This document shows, piece after piece, positions 35,265 through 48,227 of a DNA stretch of 64,000 nt. Source of the DNA: Delphinus delphis. Its lineage: Eukaryota; Chordata; Mammalia; Artiodactyla; Delphinidae. The position numbers were made by a program, and so were the translations under genes. Position 1 is the stretch's first letter; each line of letters begins with the position of its first letter. Below the pieces are notes generated by a model, which worked only from the letters and a program-made list of their open reading frames with translations, made no database searches and had not been told where the DNA came from. The stretch spans positions 49,825,559 to 49,889,558 of the forward strand of contig NC_082686.1 of NCBI RefSeq assembly GCF_949987515.2, written 5' to 3'.

Positions 35265-36620
35265 ATCCATTTATTTATTAATCTTTTCATTCATCAGTTT
35301 TCTTTTGAGCTGTTAGTGGGTTCTTGGCACTCTTCTGAGCATAAAACATGCAATAGTGAATAAAGCACAATTTCTCTTCATAGAGCTTATATTCTAATGG
35401 GAGAGAAATTTCAGACACTATGAAGAAAATAAAATAAAGTAAGGGAATAGAAAGTGATTGTGGGGGTGGACAAGATAACACATTACCTAAAGGGATCAAG
35501 GAAATTCTCTCTTACAATGGGATAACTGAGCTGACACCCAAATAATAAGGAAAATCCAAAGAGCATTCTAAGGAAAAGAAATGCAAGTGTAAAGACCCTG
35601 AAACAGGAACTTACTTAGTGTGTTCTCCTGGCAGAAATAAGGTTCAGAATAGCTGGAGCCCAGCAAAAGATGGTGAATACTGTGAGAGATTAGATCAGAG
35701 ATATTACCAAAGTCACATAATTTACAACCTTATAGGCCATGTTAAGGTAGTTGGATTCTATTTCAATTATGATTACAAACATACTCAAGAGTTGCAAGCA
35801 GAAAAGTAATATAAACTCAACTGAGCTTTAAAAAAGGACACTCTGTATGTTTTGAGCAAGAGGAACTGAAGTGGGGAAAGGGAGGAAGTAGGCTTTGCAA
35901 TATTCTAGGAGACATGAGAATGGCTTGGGCTACACTGGAGATGCTGAGAGGTGACCAGGAGAATACATTGGATATGAGGATAAAGTAGAAGAAAATGACT
36001 AATGATCTTTAGGTCTGTGGCCTGAGCATCTGGGAAGATATTATGCCACAACTGAGATTGGAAAGGATGAAAGAGGAGGGATGGTTATCAAGAACTGGGT
36101 TTTAGTTGTGCAAGGCTTAGGATGCCTATTCACAAGCCAAGAGTAAAGGCTGAGGAAGCAACTGGATTCATAACTTTGGAGCTCATGGGTGCATTTTGGG
36201 TACAGAAATACATTTTGGAATCATTCAGCATATAGATAATATTTAAAACCAAGAGCAGGACTGGATGAGTAACTGAGTGAAGTTTAGGTGAGTGAAAATA
36301 GATAAGAGGTCTAGGATTGTGCTCTAGGACACTGAAGTGTTTTAAGTCAGGAAGAAAAAGAGAGGCCAGGCAAGGACACTGGGGAGTATTGTATAGTCAG
36401 AGGAGATGAGGGGAAAATGCATCTCAAGGAGTGAGTGGTCAAGAGGTTGGGTAAGAAGGGAATAGAACCAACCATATGATTTGACAAGATGGATGCCATA
36501 AGTGACCTCAATAAAAAGATGTAAACCCAACTTGAGTGGTCTTTAGGAGAGAATAGGAGTAGAGAAGTGGAGATAGTAATTATAGACAAGTCTTTTGAGG
36601 AATTCTGTGCTGAAGAGTTA
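35265..36620 (+). mobile_element. Long ancient interspersed repeat, family not named
   Basis: About 1.35 kb in which tracts of one well-known old mammalian repeat follow in order. They are: gcttatattctaatgggaga (about 35385), aagaccctgaaacaggaact (about 35593), cttataggccatgttaaggt (about 35730), gagcaagaggaactgaag (about 35850), atcattcagcatatagataa (about 36220), gattgtgctctaggacactg (about 36313) and gtcttttgaggaattctgtg (about 36590). It has no coding capacity. Orientation is by my memory of the consensus. I cannot name the family safely. Confidence 0.6.
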
Positions 36621-36779
36621 TGGAGAAAAGTGGAGAAAAATCAAAGAATGTTCTTATTTGAAAAACAGAATAAAAAAGTGTCTTTGTGTGCCAATGAGAA
36701 TGATCCAGGAATGAGAGGGAAACTAATGTTGCTGGGAAGGGGGGCAGTGGGAAATGGCAAGAAGGGATAGGATATGGAG

Positions 36780-37091
36780 CAGTTCTGTGCAATAGAAATA
36801 TAATCTGAGCCACATATGTAATTTAAAAATTTTCTAGAAGTCACATTAAATTTATTTAAAACGTAAGTGAAACTAATATAAAAATATTTGATTTAACCCC
36901 AAACATCAAAATATTGTTATTTCAACATGTATTAATATAAAATTATTGAGATAGTTTTCCTTCTTTTTATCATATTAGGTCTGAAATTTGGTGTGCATTT
37001 TATGCTTACAGTACACATCAATTTTGATTAGCTGTGTATTAAATGCTCAATAGCCACATAAAACTAGTGGCTATTGCGTTGGACAGTACAG
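36780..37091. mobile_element. hAT-type non-autonomous DNA transposon
   Basis: Terminal inverted repeats: cagttctgtgcaatag on the left; cgttggacagtacag on the right (inverse ctgtactgtccaacg). The 8-bp TSD is atatggag at 36772-36779 and atatagag at 37092-37099, one mismatch. An 8-bp TSD and CAG...CTG-like ends are typical of hAT-Charlie elements. The internal sequence (agtggctattg, then ctcaatagccacat) fits this class. No transposase. Confidence 0.85.
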
Positions 37092-37099
37092 ATATAGAG

Positions 37100-39480
37100 C
37101 ATAGCTAGAAGGTTTGGCATGAGATAAATGTATGGAAATTTTATCCATTGTAACATGAAGAAAGGAAGAAATATATATGCAGATAGCTGTGTTTTGTGGT
37201 GGAAGTTTGAGGTAGTTCTCATCTGAGTATACATGTTTTTAAATGAGGTATGAAGAAGTGTTAGAGATTTTAAAGGAAGGGGATGAGGAAGTACTGTGAA
37301 ATGGCTATTCTGGAGAGTGGAAAGGTAGATCTGTTAGTCTTATTAGCTCCAGAACATTGGAATGGGTAAAGTCCTAGTTCAAGTTTTTGCTTAGACACAG
37401 AAGCCTAGGAGTAGTAGCCAGATTTGACTTTCTGTTTTGGAGGGGTTGCATGTCATAGAGCAGTAGAACCTAGTAAGATTTCTAGCATTTGCTTGTCATC
37501 AGTGGAGAGCTCTAAGCAAAATTTACTGTCACAGAAAAAAAATCCAAGTGTGATGGATAAGGGCCAGTGCTTGAACTCAAGTCTCCATATCCTCTCTATT
37601 TCTCCCCGGATCTGGTATTAGGCATAATAGAACCAGTGGGTAGAGGATGGCAATTTTCCACTATGTGAACAGAACAGTGGAAGAAGCTTCTTTGCAGAAA
37701 GAGTGATGAAGCATGTGTAGAAAGAGTCAGAGATGAGAGACCAACAACCCCAGAGAGATTTGAGAGAATAACTGTGGTTCCAATCCCTTTTCAGGTCCAC
37801 TGCTTTTGTTGGTTTTGGGTTCCAAGACATAGCCCCTATCCTAGTACTAAATAAATCACTCCTTTTTTATTGTCCTAGTTGAAGTGATTTGTAGCTCTGC
37901 CATCCTCATATGGAAGGATAATGAGGTCCTGAGTTGAATGTGGATTTAGTGGGTCAGTTGTAAAGAATGGCATCACAAGGGGCTGACTGAGGAGATGGGA
38001 CTGGCATGTGGACATGGACTAGAGAGGACTCATGGTGCCTACCACTTCATCTTATTTTAAAAATATTTATTTATTGACCCAATTGATGCATCATTGTTTT
38101 AGAATAAAGAGATAATGCCAAAGGTGAAATTAGAAAAAAAACTCTAATATATATATATTATACTCTCTATATATATTACACTCTAATATATATAACTCTA
38201 ATAAACAGAATTGACTACTGTTTTCTTTTTGGTGTATCATTTACTGAATTGAATGCACATATATCTTTGGTCATCATATAGCTCTTTTTCACAAAAATCT
38301 TTTGATTATTGTAGAAAAACATCCCTGTAAAGAACTCTCCTCATTCTCCTTGCCGCCGTAATTCCATTCGACCTCTTTTTTAATTTCATTTCCTTAGAGA
38401 ATTGTTACCCTTTATCCCCTAAACTTTCTTCATTGTAGTTTTCACAATGGAAATGCATTTTCACCGTGGAAATGTAGGCATGCTCTTGGAATCTCAATGA
38501 GAAATTCCACTCAAGCTCTTGCTGGATCCTGTACAGAGATAGGGCTGCTGCTGTCCAGGCGGTTTCTAGACTAATAGTATTTTTAATTTCTTCAGCATTG
38601 AGCAGTGCTTCCTTGGGAGCTCCTCTAATGCCTCAGCTTAGAGATGGCCTCTGGAACTGGAGGCCAGCTCAACTGAGCTGTCACTGTAATAAACAACCTA
38701 AACAGAATCTTGGAAAAGAAGAAAGAAAGCTTTGCAGCATTTACACAGGGTTTCTGCAAAGGCTCTTCTTCTGGGTGAAGTAATTAGTCTGGGGCATTAC
38801 CTGTCGATAAAACAGCATCCCAAGAAGCTAGAGTTAAATGCCAGAGACTTCTGAAAACAGAAGAAAGGCTATCCTCAATTTCAAGGTCTTTGCTTTTGGC
38901 AGCTCCTGTGGTTGTGTGGTGGGAGAAGAAATTTTCCCTGGACTTGGCACTGGGAGGAGTATGGACTGTGAGATTCTTTTTTAATAAGTCAATTTTCTAT
39001 TACTGCAGTGAGCTAAGTAGTGCAGCCTATTCACCAGCCCAGAGAGGTATTCAATTTTGTTTTTATTATACTGAAAACCCTCTTAATACTCACAGTGAGT
39101 CTGTAGGGAAGCAGTAACACAACCTGTATCTGCTTCTTCAATTTAGGAAATCTTGTTGAATATGTAATGGGGCAGCTGGGGTGGATTTTTACAGAAGCCA
39201 CATACATACATTTAAAGCCAGGCACATTTTTCTCACCTACCTCTTTCATTAGCTAGCTTGCTTACTCTGTCGAACTTGTCAGTACATGTATCAAAATACT
39301 ACAGTTTATGCCAAATCAGCCACATTTGTTTTCCATTTAGCAAAGACTCACCTATGTGCAGGTGATAGTTTATGGTGTGTCCAGGGGATTTTCTTTTCTT
39401 TACCTTGAATGCATTTCTTATTCCTTTAACAAATAAAATACTAGCTACAGTTCATTGAACATCTGTGTATTTACTATACT
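37100..39480. other. Unassigned sequence with an imperfect AT tandem
   Basis: Mostly unrecognised. At about 38141-38205 there is an imperfect ctaatatatata/ctctatatatat tandem. No exon or RNA seen; open frames of 60-75 codons look like chance. Confidence 0.45.
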
Positions 39481-39484
39481 GTCT

Positions 39485-39582
39485 ACTAGAATGTCTCACA
39501 AGATCAGGTATTATCTCTGCTTGTTCACCCCTGAACCATCAATACTTGTGACATTACAAAAGTGTTTATTGAATGAACAAAT
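39485..39582 (+). mobile_element. L2 LINE 3' end fragment
   Basis: tctactagaatgtctcacaa, then tatctctgcttgttcacccc, ending gtttattgaatgaacaa. This is the typical L2 3' terminus. It is cut by the Tigger element that starts at TA 39583. Confidence 0.65.
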
Positions 39583-39584
39583 TA

Positions 39585-39898
39585 CAAGCATTCCTCAGAG
39601 ATACTGTAGCTTCAGTTCCAGACCACTGCAATAAAGCAAATATGGCAATAAAGCAAGTCACAGAAATTTTTTCGTTTCCCCATGCAAATAAAAGTTATGG
39701 TTACACTATACTGTAGTCTATGTGCAATAGCATTATATCTACAAAAACAATGTGCATAAAAATACACGTTGTTAAAAATTTAAAAATACTTTATTGCTAA
39801 AAAATGCTAACCATCATCTGACAATGCGGGGTTGCCACAAGACTTCAATTTGCAAAAAATCCAATATCTGCAGAGCCCAATAAAGCAAGGGACGCCTG
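39585..39898. mobile_element. Tigger1-derived non-autonomous pogo element (MER2-like)
   Basis: The left end is caagcattcctcagagatac and the right end is gcaagggacgcctg, inverted. TA is present on both sides (39583-39584 and 39899-39900). Internal tracts match the ends of Tigger1: ccagaccactgcaataaagc, ttatggttacactatactgt, tactttattgctaaaaaatg and ggggttgccacaagacttca. About 314 bp, so the transposase region has been deleted. Confidence 0.92.
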
Positions 39899-39904
39899 TA
39901 CTTG

Positions 39905-40075
39905 TATTCACGTGTTGAAATACCCTTGCATAAATAGATATTACTGTCTGCATTTTGTAAAAGGGGAAACAAAGTCTCAGATAAGTTACCACGCAAAAGT
40001 CACACGATGAATAAGTAAAGAGCTGGCCTTCAAACCAGTTTTGTTTGCCTCTACCATCCTTCCCCCTACCCCACC
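39905..40075 (-). mobile_element. MIR SINE
   Basis: ttactgtctgcattttgtaa, then aaacaaagtctcagataagt, taccacgcaaaagtcacacg and gagctggccttcaaaccagt. This is the MIR complement in order. Confidence 0.8.
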
Positions 40076-40079
40076 GTGC

Positions 40080-42280
40080 TTCCTCAAATATTACTTTGAT
40101 GTGGAAGTCAGCCATTTTTCTGACGGGTTCAGTGTTAACCCCATGCTTTATTGCCTTTAAGGGAGCCATGCATGAGGTTTCCTCACCATTGAAAAACTAG
40201 AGAAAGGGAGATACTTGATGATTTTTCTGTATTTACTCAGACATACGAAGGCGGTTTATGTGAATGTGTTAACTCAGTTGTTTAGGTTCAAGTTTGCTTT
40301 AGAAACTGAGTCAACTACTTCCTTTTCCTGTGCTTCTCCAGTAAACCTGTCCTGTTTCTTCACCCACCATGTCCTGTTCTAAAAACCCGCTTTCTATATG
40401 GGTCCTCCATAAGTTTCCACAACAGTGACAGACAGGATTTGGTTGGCAGTCTCTTATGAATACAACCTGAAAAAGTCCCACCTTTTAATGAGCAAAAGTT
40501 GGTCTGATTAAGCTTCTTTATTTCATTTTAATTTCACAAAATCCTTGAAAATCCATGAAAAGTAACAGTAAAGCACACCAAGACACCTAGATATCAGAGC
40601 CCTCATTTTCATCTAGTTACTACCCTCATTTTTCTCTGTTGAATTCCTACATTGCTTGAATTTTTTATTCTGTTCACTTGAAGTCATTTGAATTTCTCCA
40701 GTATTACTTATTTGCATCCTCCTTTCTCAGTCCCATCTCAATTCCATGTCAGTTTTTGATTTATTTATTTATTTTTGCTATCCTCTCTCCCCTCCTCTTT
40801 CTGGGATTTTTCTGCTCCTATAAAAGACACATTTAATTCTCTTTTCATCTATATACATATTTAATGTGCTGCTTGGAAAATATCTTTAGTAGGAAGAAAA
40901 GAATGCTAGCTATTTCTCCATTAACACTAAAAAATAACAGCGCTAACCACACTAGCAACACACACACACATACACACACATGAGCTTCATGTGGAAAAGA
41001 GATACAAAGACATGTATGTATAGTTTATTTCTTAGTGGTCTTGTTTTTCCTCTCTTTACATTCCCATTTTTTGACTACTATATCGCCTATCATTATGTCA
41101 TTTTTTGTAATGCTTTCATCTCTCTCATTCATTTTTCCCATGATACTTTATATTATCCAAAGTGAATAGATCACGTTAAAAGCATTAGGATTCTGCTGCA
41201 TTTTATTTCCCTAAGAGCCAGGAAGAAAACTCCTTGCCGTTCTGGTATTTTCATTAAGGTGAACATGCCAAACTGGGAGAGAAATATTAATGCCGGTAGT
41301 CTAGTTTCTATGTGGATGATGACAGGTTCTGATTTTTACCTCACTTCTCCAGATATCACTTTTTTTTTTTAGCAAAGAGGATATGAGGGTGCTGAGATTC
41401 TGAGGACTGGGGAAATTAAATAACTAATTTGCTCATTTGATGAGTGGCGTGAATATCAGTGCCTCTCACATTTGGCACCATGAATATTTCTGACTACCAA
41501 TCCAAATACATTCAGCTGCTGGGTATTAGCTATGTCTGCTCAGGAATATTGCCAGCTGCAGGTTGGAGCAAAAATCTTGAACTTGGAGTGCATGATATTA
41601 TTGTGATGGAAAATTCACTAGACAGGGATTGATATAGTCATTAACAGGGACACAAAGCCTTATTGAGAAGAGATTTAGGACATATGGAGTGTCCCAGGTT
41701 CTTCCTTCAACTTGCCTTGTGTTCCAGGACAAAGAAATATTTTCATCAATTGGGTTCAGGTAGACCTTATTCTCTTTACCTTTCATTTGGTACTTATCAT
41801 ATACTGCTTTCTATTCTTTATACTCTTATGCATTATGGGACATAAATGTCCTATCTCTGAAATAAAACAATACAATTATTTAATTACCTCTATCCAGGGT
41901 CTTACACATAATTCATCCTCAATCATAATTTCTAATGGTGATTGCCACTCAATTTCCACTTATTTTAAATTTGAGCTTCATTTGTGTTTTCTCTTTTTAC
42001 TTCTAGCTTATAAAATTTTTCCTAATTTTTTTTATAATTTATTTTTCTGTGTTCAAATCTTTGGAAAGTGTGAGTTTTAAATCTGATTTTAAGGAGCTCA
42101 AGGGAAATAGATTGCAATCTGAAGATGGTAGCTAATTGTCCAGGGAAGTCTAAGGAATAATTTGGGAAGGAAATAGTGAAGAGCATAAAGCTGAGTGCTA
42201 GAGCATTATGGGAAATAAAAGTTGGCTGGCTAAGTAGAGACAGTTGATAAAGGCATCACTATCCTTGTTTTGTAAGACAG
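40080..42280. other. Unassigned sequence, short (CA)n at about 40957-40980
   Basis: No gene or repeat recognised apart from the short CA run and a poly-T at about 41360. A MIR-like patch near 41390-41460 is too weak to call. Confidence 0.45.
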
Positions 42281-42459
42281 TAAACTAGAAAGTATTCTTG
42301 CCTTTTCATAACTTTATTCTCATCACTTTCAATGACCTGTCAATTGCACTTCTAAATATCTCTTGAAGCTGTCCAGTTATCTTTATGTCCATTACCTCTA
42401 TTCTTTCAATGTTCCCACATTCCCTTGGTGGAATCCTGTAATAGCATTCTAATTGTTCC

Positions 42460-42640
42460 TCACTCATTTATTCATTTGTTTATTATCTCCAAACATTATT
42501 GAGTACCTGTGCAGGAATATAGTAATGCACAAGAAAGATGCTTTCTCTGCTTTAATCATGTAGTCTAGTGAGAGGAATAGCCTTTAAACAAATAAGCCGA
42601 GCAAAGTGTGATGAATACTGTGACATAGAAAACACAAGGG
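42460..42640. mobile_element. Ancient mammalian repeat fragment
   Basis: ttcatttgtttattatctcc followed by attgagtacctgtgcagg, and then catgtagtctagtgagagga. Same old repeat type as at 35.3 kb. Confidence 0.5.
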
Positions 42641-42689
42641 CTGGCCTTTTCTAGCTATGAGTTCTCTAAATCACATTTGGGGTGAGTTT

Positions 42690-43195
42690 CCTAAAATGCA
42701 AATATATGTGTTATTTCTGTGATTAAAATTGTCTCAGTGGTTCAACATTACCCTTCAGATGGATGCAGCACTCAGGACCCTCTGCTAGCCTCTGCTTCCC
42801 CTTCTTACCTCTTCTCATCTCTTTACAAATTCTTCTAGGTTTTCTCTCCTGTGAAAACCATTTTTGACCTCAAGGCCTTTTTAAATGCTCTCATCTCTTC
42901 CTGCAAATCTCCCCTCCACCTCTGTCCTCTTAGGTCTCAGTTTAGATTTTATTTCCCCAGCAAAATATTCCCTAATCTCCTGTCTAAGTTTGGAGACTCT
43001 GTGCTCTGCTGCCATAGCAACTCATCTTACCCCATCAAAGCACTTACATTCCACTGTAAAAGCTTGTTTAAAGTTCTGTCTCTCCTGTTAGGCCATAAAT
43101 TCTATGTCTGTTCAAGTTAGTTGTATCCCTAAGGACTAGTAAACTGCCTAGGTAAAGTGCTGAAAAAATAAGTGAATCCATTTCATTCAATGTCA
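42690..43195 (+). mobile_element. L2 LINE 3' region
   Basis: C/T-rich 3' region in order: cctctgctagcctctgcttc, taggtctcagtttagatttt, ccagcaaaatattccctaat, acttacattccactgtaaaa, ttaggccataaattctatg. Diverged. Confidence 0.75.
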
Positions 43196-43199
43196 TTGC

Positions 43200-43995
43200 T
43201 ATGAGTCCATTTTTCCTCTTGAGAGCCTTTCAGATTAGTCCCTTCCTTTTACCATCTTCTACCTCTTTAGTTCAAACTTCCATGATAGGGCTTCCCTGGT
43301 GGCGCAGTGGTTAAGAGTCCGCCTGCTGATGCAGGGGACACAGGTTCGTGCCCCGGTCCAGGAAGGTCCCACATGCCACAGAGTGGCTAGGCCCGTGAGC
43401 CATGGCCGCTGACTCTGCGCGTCCGGAGCCTGTGCTCCGCAACGGGTGAGGTCACAACAGTGAGAGGCCTGCCTACCGAAAAACAGAAAACAAACAAAAA
43501 AAAAACTTCCATGATAACAAGTCTCTCCAAACCACTCATTTTACCTTTAATTGGTGTGACTTAGTCAATTCTGTATGTTTCAGCCAGAATGATCTCCAAG
43601 TGGCAAACATGATCATACTATTCTTTAAGGAAGCATTTGGGGCTTCCCATTGCCTAGGACATAAATTCCCAAATTACTGGATGGTGTAGAGGGCGATGAG
43701 GCCCTCTAATTTTCCCTTGGAGTACTCGGATCTTGTTGGTTCATGCTGTTTCATGCCTCTTTTGTTCCTATATTCTACCCAACTGTCTGTTTGGAAAATT
43801 TCTACTCATCACAAAGAACTTTATCAACTATGTTCTCATTGTAAGAACTTCCTCCAGTGCTAAGGAAAGTTGGTGTTTCCCTCCTTTGTGTTACCAGTGT
43901 GCATTGTTCATCTCTATTACAGTGTTTGTACATGCTTTTTCAAATATTCATGTAGCTTTTTCTTCTCTCCTACTGGACAGTTCTTTCATTCTCGG
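43200..43995 (+). mobile_element. Second L2 LINE fragment, interrupted by a SINE
   Basis: gaatgatctccaagtggcaa, then ggcttcccattgcctaggac and gttcatgctgtttcatgcct follow L2 order. It is split by the CHR SINE at 43288-43503 and ends where the LTR begins at 43996. Confidence 0.65.
43288..43503 (+). mobile_element. CHR-type tRNA-derived SINE
   Basis: It starts gggcttccctggtggcgcag. Box B is ggttcgtgccccggtcc. It has the body 'gtgagccatggccgctga' and ends gagaggcctgcctaccg plus an A-rich tail. The 13-bp TSD is perfect: aacttccatgata at 43275-43287 and 43504-43516. Confidence 0.96.
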
Positions 43996-44375
43996 TGTTT
44001 AAAATAAGATAACAGACCCAAAATGGAGTCACTTATGCTAAGCACCACCTCACCAAATCAAAACTTGATTATAGTTTCAGTCTCCCAGAAATGGAATCTT
44101 AAAGCAGTCAATTAGGAATCACCTGATGAACACTAGTTAGGTCACCTGCCTGATAGACCCTTGCCATCACCTAAGGGAAAGTATCTTTGCAATGACCAAT
44201 CCTCTTTTTCTGCCTAGTATAACTTCCTTGTTCCTACTCCCTTTTGCCTATAAAAAATTTTGTACAGCTCCTCAGAGCTCCTTTCTGTCTGCTAGATGGG
44301 ATGCTGCACAATTCATGAAATGTTAAAGACAATAAGATCTTTAAAATTTACTCAGTTAAATTTTGTTTTTTAGCA
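43996..44375 (+). mobile_element. Solo ERV-type LTR
   Basis: About 380 bp starting tgtttaaaataagataacag and ending ttttgttttttagca (TG...CA). It has a TATA-like box cctataaaaaa near 44257 and the tract cctttctgtctgctagatgg. A poly-A-like signal region follows (gacaataagatc, 44328-44339). I recognise this LTR type but not its exact name. No TSD was clear, and no internal retroviral sequence is adjacent. Confidence 0.75.
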
Positions 44376-46480
44376 TTAGCATCTAGTGTTTTTATTGAAT
44401 GAAAAATATTGAAAATACAGAGCAAACTGCTATAGCAGCTATAATAGAATTAAGATATATTAAAGTTGCATTATCTAGACACTTTTGGCAAAAGACAATT
44501 CTTGCAGTTAAAGTTACTGGCACAGAAGGTATCTATAGGCTGAGATGTCATCAGTCTGTCTTCTATGACTAAATGATGTTCTTGATGCAATTTTCATTGC
44601 TGACCTTTTGCATAGAGATATGCCAGTAGGCTCACAACTCTGGTAAGCGCCTCTTTTTCATATCTTTATAAATATACTTCTGACAGTGCAGTGGGTATGG
44701 GGGGGCAACTTCTATAGCTTTTCATAATAATTATAACTGTTATTATTAAGAGTTCACCTACATACTTCAGTGACCATTGTTTTGGTACCATATGACTCAA
44801 AAGTAAGGCTAACTATACATAACTGCTGACATTAAGAACAAACAAAATAAGCAACACAAACAAGAAGCATGTGAAAAGCATGTGCCTTGTCTGCACTCAG
44901 TGTCAGGATGGACATAAGTTTTAATTCTCTTAATTACTTGATCAACGTACTATCTGCTGGTCTCCATTCACATCCCTGCCATGAGGAAGGATGGAACAAA
45001 AAGATGGTCTATTTGTCTGTCTTATCCTCAGTAGTATTTGCATAGAATTAGATTTGAGTGGGAGTGTCATTCCCTGATTTACTAATTTTCATGGATCCTA
45101 TAATTCTCAAGGACCAGAGGAATATTCATAACAAAAGAGGTACTACAAAACCTATAAACAAGTAGAAAATACACAGCCAAAGCTAGTGTAATCTCTGAGA
45201 AACTTTAATGGACATTGCTTTCTTTTCATTCCTAGGAAAGGAGTGGTCTAAATAAGTTATGAAGCACTAGCCAGAAATTAGCTATGCATCAGCTTCCATT
45301 ATCATAGGCTCTACTTAAAATGGACCATAGCATGAAATATATTTCCCAAATTGAAGTCAAGGTCAAAACATACTTTTGAGATGTATATGGCGTATAAAGG
45401 AAGATTTGATTGCAAAGGAATATACTTTGTTTAAAAGAAGGTTCTGATAGGGTTAGGGTTAAAATAATTCTGCTAAGCATGCCAGCAACCAGGCAGATTT
45501 TGAAACTGTTAACGTGAATCATTTTCTTTCTATCACCTTTAAAGTTTCAAAAGGTTTGACTTAGTCTAAAAACTACTGGGGAAATGTCAAATTACCCCTT
45601 GGTGTAGTTCAACAATCACTGAGCCTTCTCATCTTAGAGAGAAATTTCCATTTCAAAAACACTTTTCTTATTTCTGATGAAAAGAAACATAGAGATCATA
45701 TATTTTAAAATCTCATTTTCAAAGTGTAAAGATATGCAGAGAATTTTAAAACTGGCTAGTTACAGGGCCACAACTAAAAAAATGTATGTATGTAACCTGG
45801 TTCTCTCAATGGAATTATTTCTACTATTCCTTTGACATTTTCACATAAGAAAAACAAATCAGTTAAGACTAAGGAATTTTAAATAATTTAGATAGAGACT
45901 AAACGATTCTTCATCTTGTTTGGCAAATCCTTTTTCTTTATAGATAGAGAACTCTTCAGTTTTTATCTACCTGTTTTGGCCAAAGATGATAGAAATATTC
46001 CTCATGCATAAAGAGAAAAAATTTTCCTGACATGAAGTCTGTGACTCACCAGTAATTGTTTTCCATGCAAATTATTTTACTATATTCTCTAATAAAATTT
46101 TTTAACTTTCAATTATTGTTATACTCTAAAAATAAAACTATAATTCATTATATTATTCAGACTATTAATAAATACCTCATTTTTTTTATTCCTAACAGGA
46201 AATATTTTCTTTTATTCTGCATTCATAAAAATCTCTTTTACTCAAGGATTTCCAAATATTTTATAAACATTGGTCTCGCTATGGTTTGGTTAAAAAACCA
46301 GTATGGTGTACTGAAATTTAGTACTTCCCTGGTAATGGAATGTATGCTTCCTTTTCCCACTGCTAGCCTCTGTGAACGTGGATATCTCACTGTACCCTTT
46401 TGCAGTTAGAGAACACCTTTATGTAGAGCCTCACATGCAGTTTCTTAGTAGGACACAAAGTTTTCTAAGAAAGAGTCCTT
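44376..46480. other. Unassigned AT-rich sequence
   Basis: No gene, RNA or confident repeat. A MIR-like patch at about 45680-45780 (gatgaaaagaaacatagaga, then ggctagttacagggccac) is weak. Confidence 0.45.
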
Positions 46481-46484
46481 TCCT

Positions 46485-46740
46485 CAAGGACCTAAAAATC
46501 TTTAAAGAAGATAAGCCATGAATTAAAGTGAAAAAATCTACAGTACCAGGAAGTATGTATTAATAAGTATGTGAGGATAAATAGAGTATTACTGGATGAT
46601 CCAAGTGGACTTCATGGAATAGATGGCTTTGGGTTTGAGCTTAGGATGACTAGGTAGGGAACAATAAGGGAACATTGTAGTGTAAGATGTCCTATGTCAA
46701 AAGAAATGAAGATTAGAAAGTATAAGGTATGGCTAGTAGT
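46485..46740. mobile_element. Possible ancient mammalian repeat fragment
   Basis: tcaaggacctaaaaatcttt, then gtggacttcatggaatagat and gcttaggatgactaggtagg resemble the old repeat at 35.3 kb in order. Low certainty. Confidence 0.4.
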
Positions 46741-47024
46741 TCCTGTTTGGGGGAAGGGAGGTGAAATGGGACACTTTTTAATTCAATTAAGATACTAAAA
46801 CATAGCCAGCGTTGTTATGTACCATAACAACGTTTCTAAAATGGCAGCCTACATGACTCACCATTCACATGTTCTCCAATATAATTCAAGCTTTTCTTCT
46901 CTGTGTGTAGTTAGAAAACTCTGTAATTAAAGAGAATTCAGAGTCCTATCAGGGAAGAACCAAACCTCTCACTCAATTGGTATTTTCTAACAAAAGGAGT
47001 GGATAACACCATTTCACTATAAAA

Positions 47025-47285
47025 CAGTGCTACTCAAAGTGTGTTCTGGAACATTTAAAACTGTTGGGAACCAATCCACAGAAGATAAGTGTATAAATTG
47101 AGAGTAGGGTTTAGAAAGTCTATTGGCAATACAATATTACCACAACATTCATGCCCATGATTGGTGGCCTCATTTTGTTGAACAGGGTATAGAATGGTTT
47201 GGGTATATTGAACTCATGTCCTGGTTCATAGGTGACACAAGCTACATTTTGATCATGTTTGGGGGACCACATACCAGTCTGTGAT
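47025..47285. mobile_element. Possible hAT-type DNA transposon remnant
   Basis: It starts cagtgctactcaaagtgtgt, a hAT-Charlie-like terminus. No matching right terminus or TSD was found, so it is probably truncated or misassigned. Confidence 0.4.
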
Positions 47286-47564
47286 GGGTTAGAAATGAAA
47301 AAAAAATTTTTTTTTCTACCACAGATAGCTAGAGAAGCCCGTCAATAAAGAGTTAAGAGGAATGTTTATTCATCTATTCTCAGCAAATATTTATCTCATA
47401 CCTACTGCACACTATTTTTTAGTTGTAGATTAGTATGTTTCATTCACAGGGTTTGCTGGGAGAGTAATTTTCAGCTTTTTCTCCTAAATTCAGCTTCCTT
47501 TCTGTGGAAACTAGAGATCAGGTGTTGTCCTAATAAATAACACAGTATTATGCTTATAACAACA

Positions 47565-47640
47565 CTAAAAGTTATTGAGCACTTACCATGTGCTATGCAA
47601 TGTTCTAAGCATTTTACAAATATCCACTTATTTTATGTCA
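47565..47640 (-). mobile_element. MIR SINE, first part (split)
   Basis: ttattgagcacttaccatgt, then gctatgcaatgttctaagca and ttttacaaatatccactta. MIR complement; it stops near 47640 and resumes at 48228. Confidence 0.75.
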
Positions 47641-48227
47641 GGGCCCAGTCAGAAAGCTAATAACCACAATAGGTGTTCGAGTAGGGGTCATTTAACTTAG
47701 GGAACTGGTTATACAGGTGTGGGAGAGCTGAAGAAAGAAACAGAGATAATAACCATATGGAAGCAGCTACATGTACTTTACTCCCCAACATCCAGGAGAG
47801 CAACAGAGTTGGGTTTACCAGAATCCAGTAGATCACAGGAGGGTGCTCAGACTTTTGATGAGAGGGTTACTCAGCTGTAGTTGATATCTCATGAATTTGA
47901 GAAATAACCCCATAGAGTCAGTGCTCCGTTCTCTGAAACAATGGCATGGACAGTCTATTGCTCATATCTCTAAGAGGGCAGGTGTGTTGAAATGAGTTGG
48001 AGACTCAAATAAATGGGCATAAATAATGCTGACAAAACCAGCAAGAAACAGGAGGAGGTCCTTTCTTCATCCTCCGACTTTCCAGTCTACCTCTTTGTGC
48101 CTCTTATTGATAGAACAATGAGATGTCCACTGGCAAAGGGGTCTGAGAAATGTAGTTTGCAGACTCCCTTCTCAGCACCAGAGAACAGGAGAGTAGATTT
48201 GGAGTGAGAGACAATAGACAAATAATA
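47641..48227. mobile_element. Unnamed insertion of about 590 bp inside a MIR
   Basis: This block separates the two halves of one MIR. It contains the tract ggcaaaggggtctgagaaat followed by gtagtttgcagactcccttc at about 48133-48172, which I recognise from an old mammalian repeat but cannot name. Possible diverged flanking duplication: acaaatatccacttatttta near 47617 and acaaataataggcacaatca near 48218. Confidence 0.5.

Noticed and set aside
43316..43363. tRNA-like A and B boxes as a possible tRNA gene
   Set aside because: They belong to the tRNA-derived head of a CHR SINE with TSDs and a poly-A tail; no complete cloverleaf was seen.
45440..45465. gggttagggttaaa, telomere-like
   Set aside because: Fewer than two clean TTAGGG units; expected by chance.
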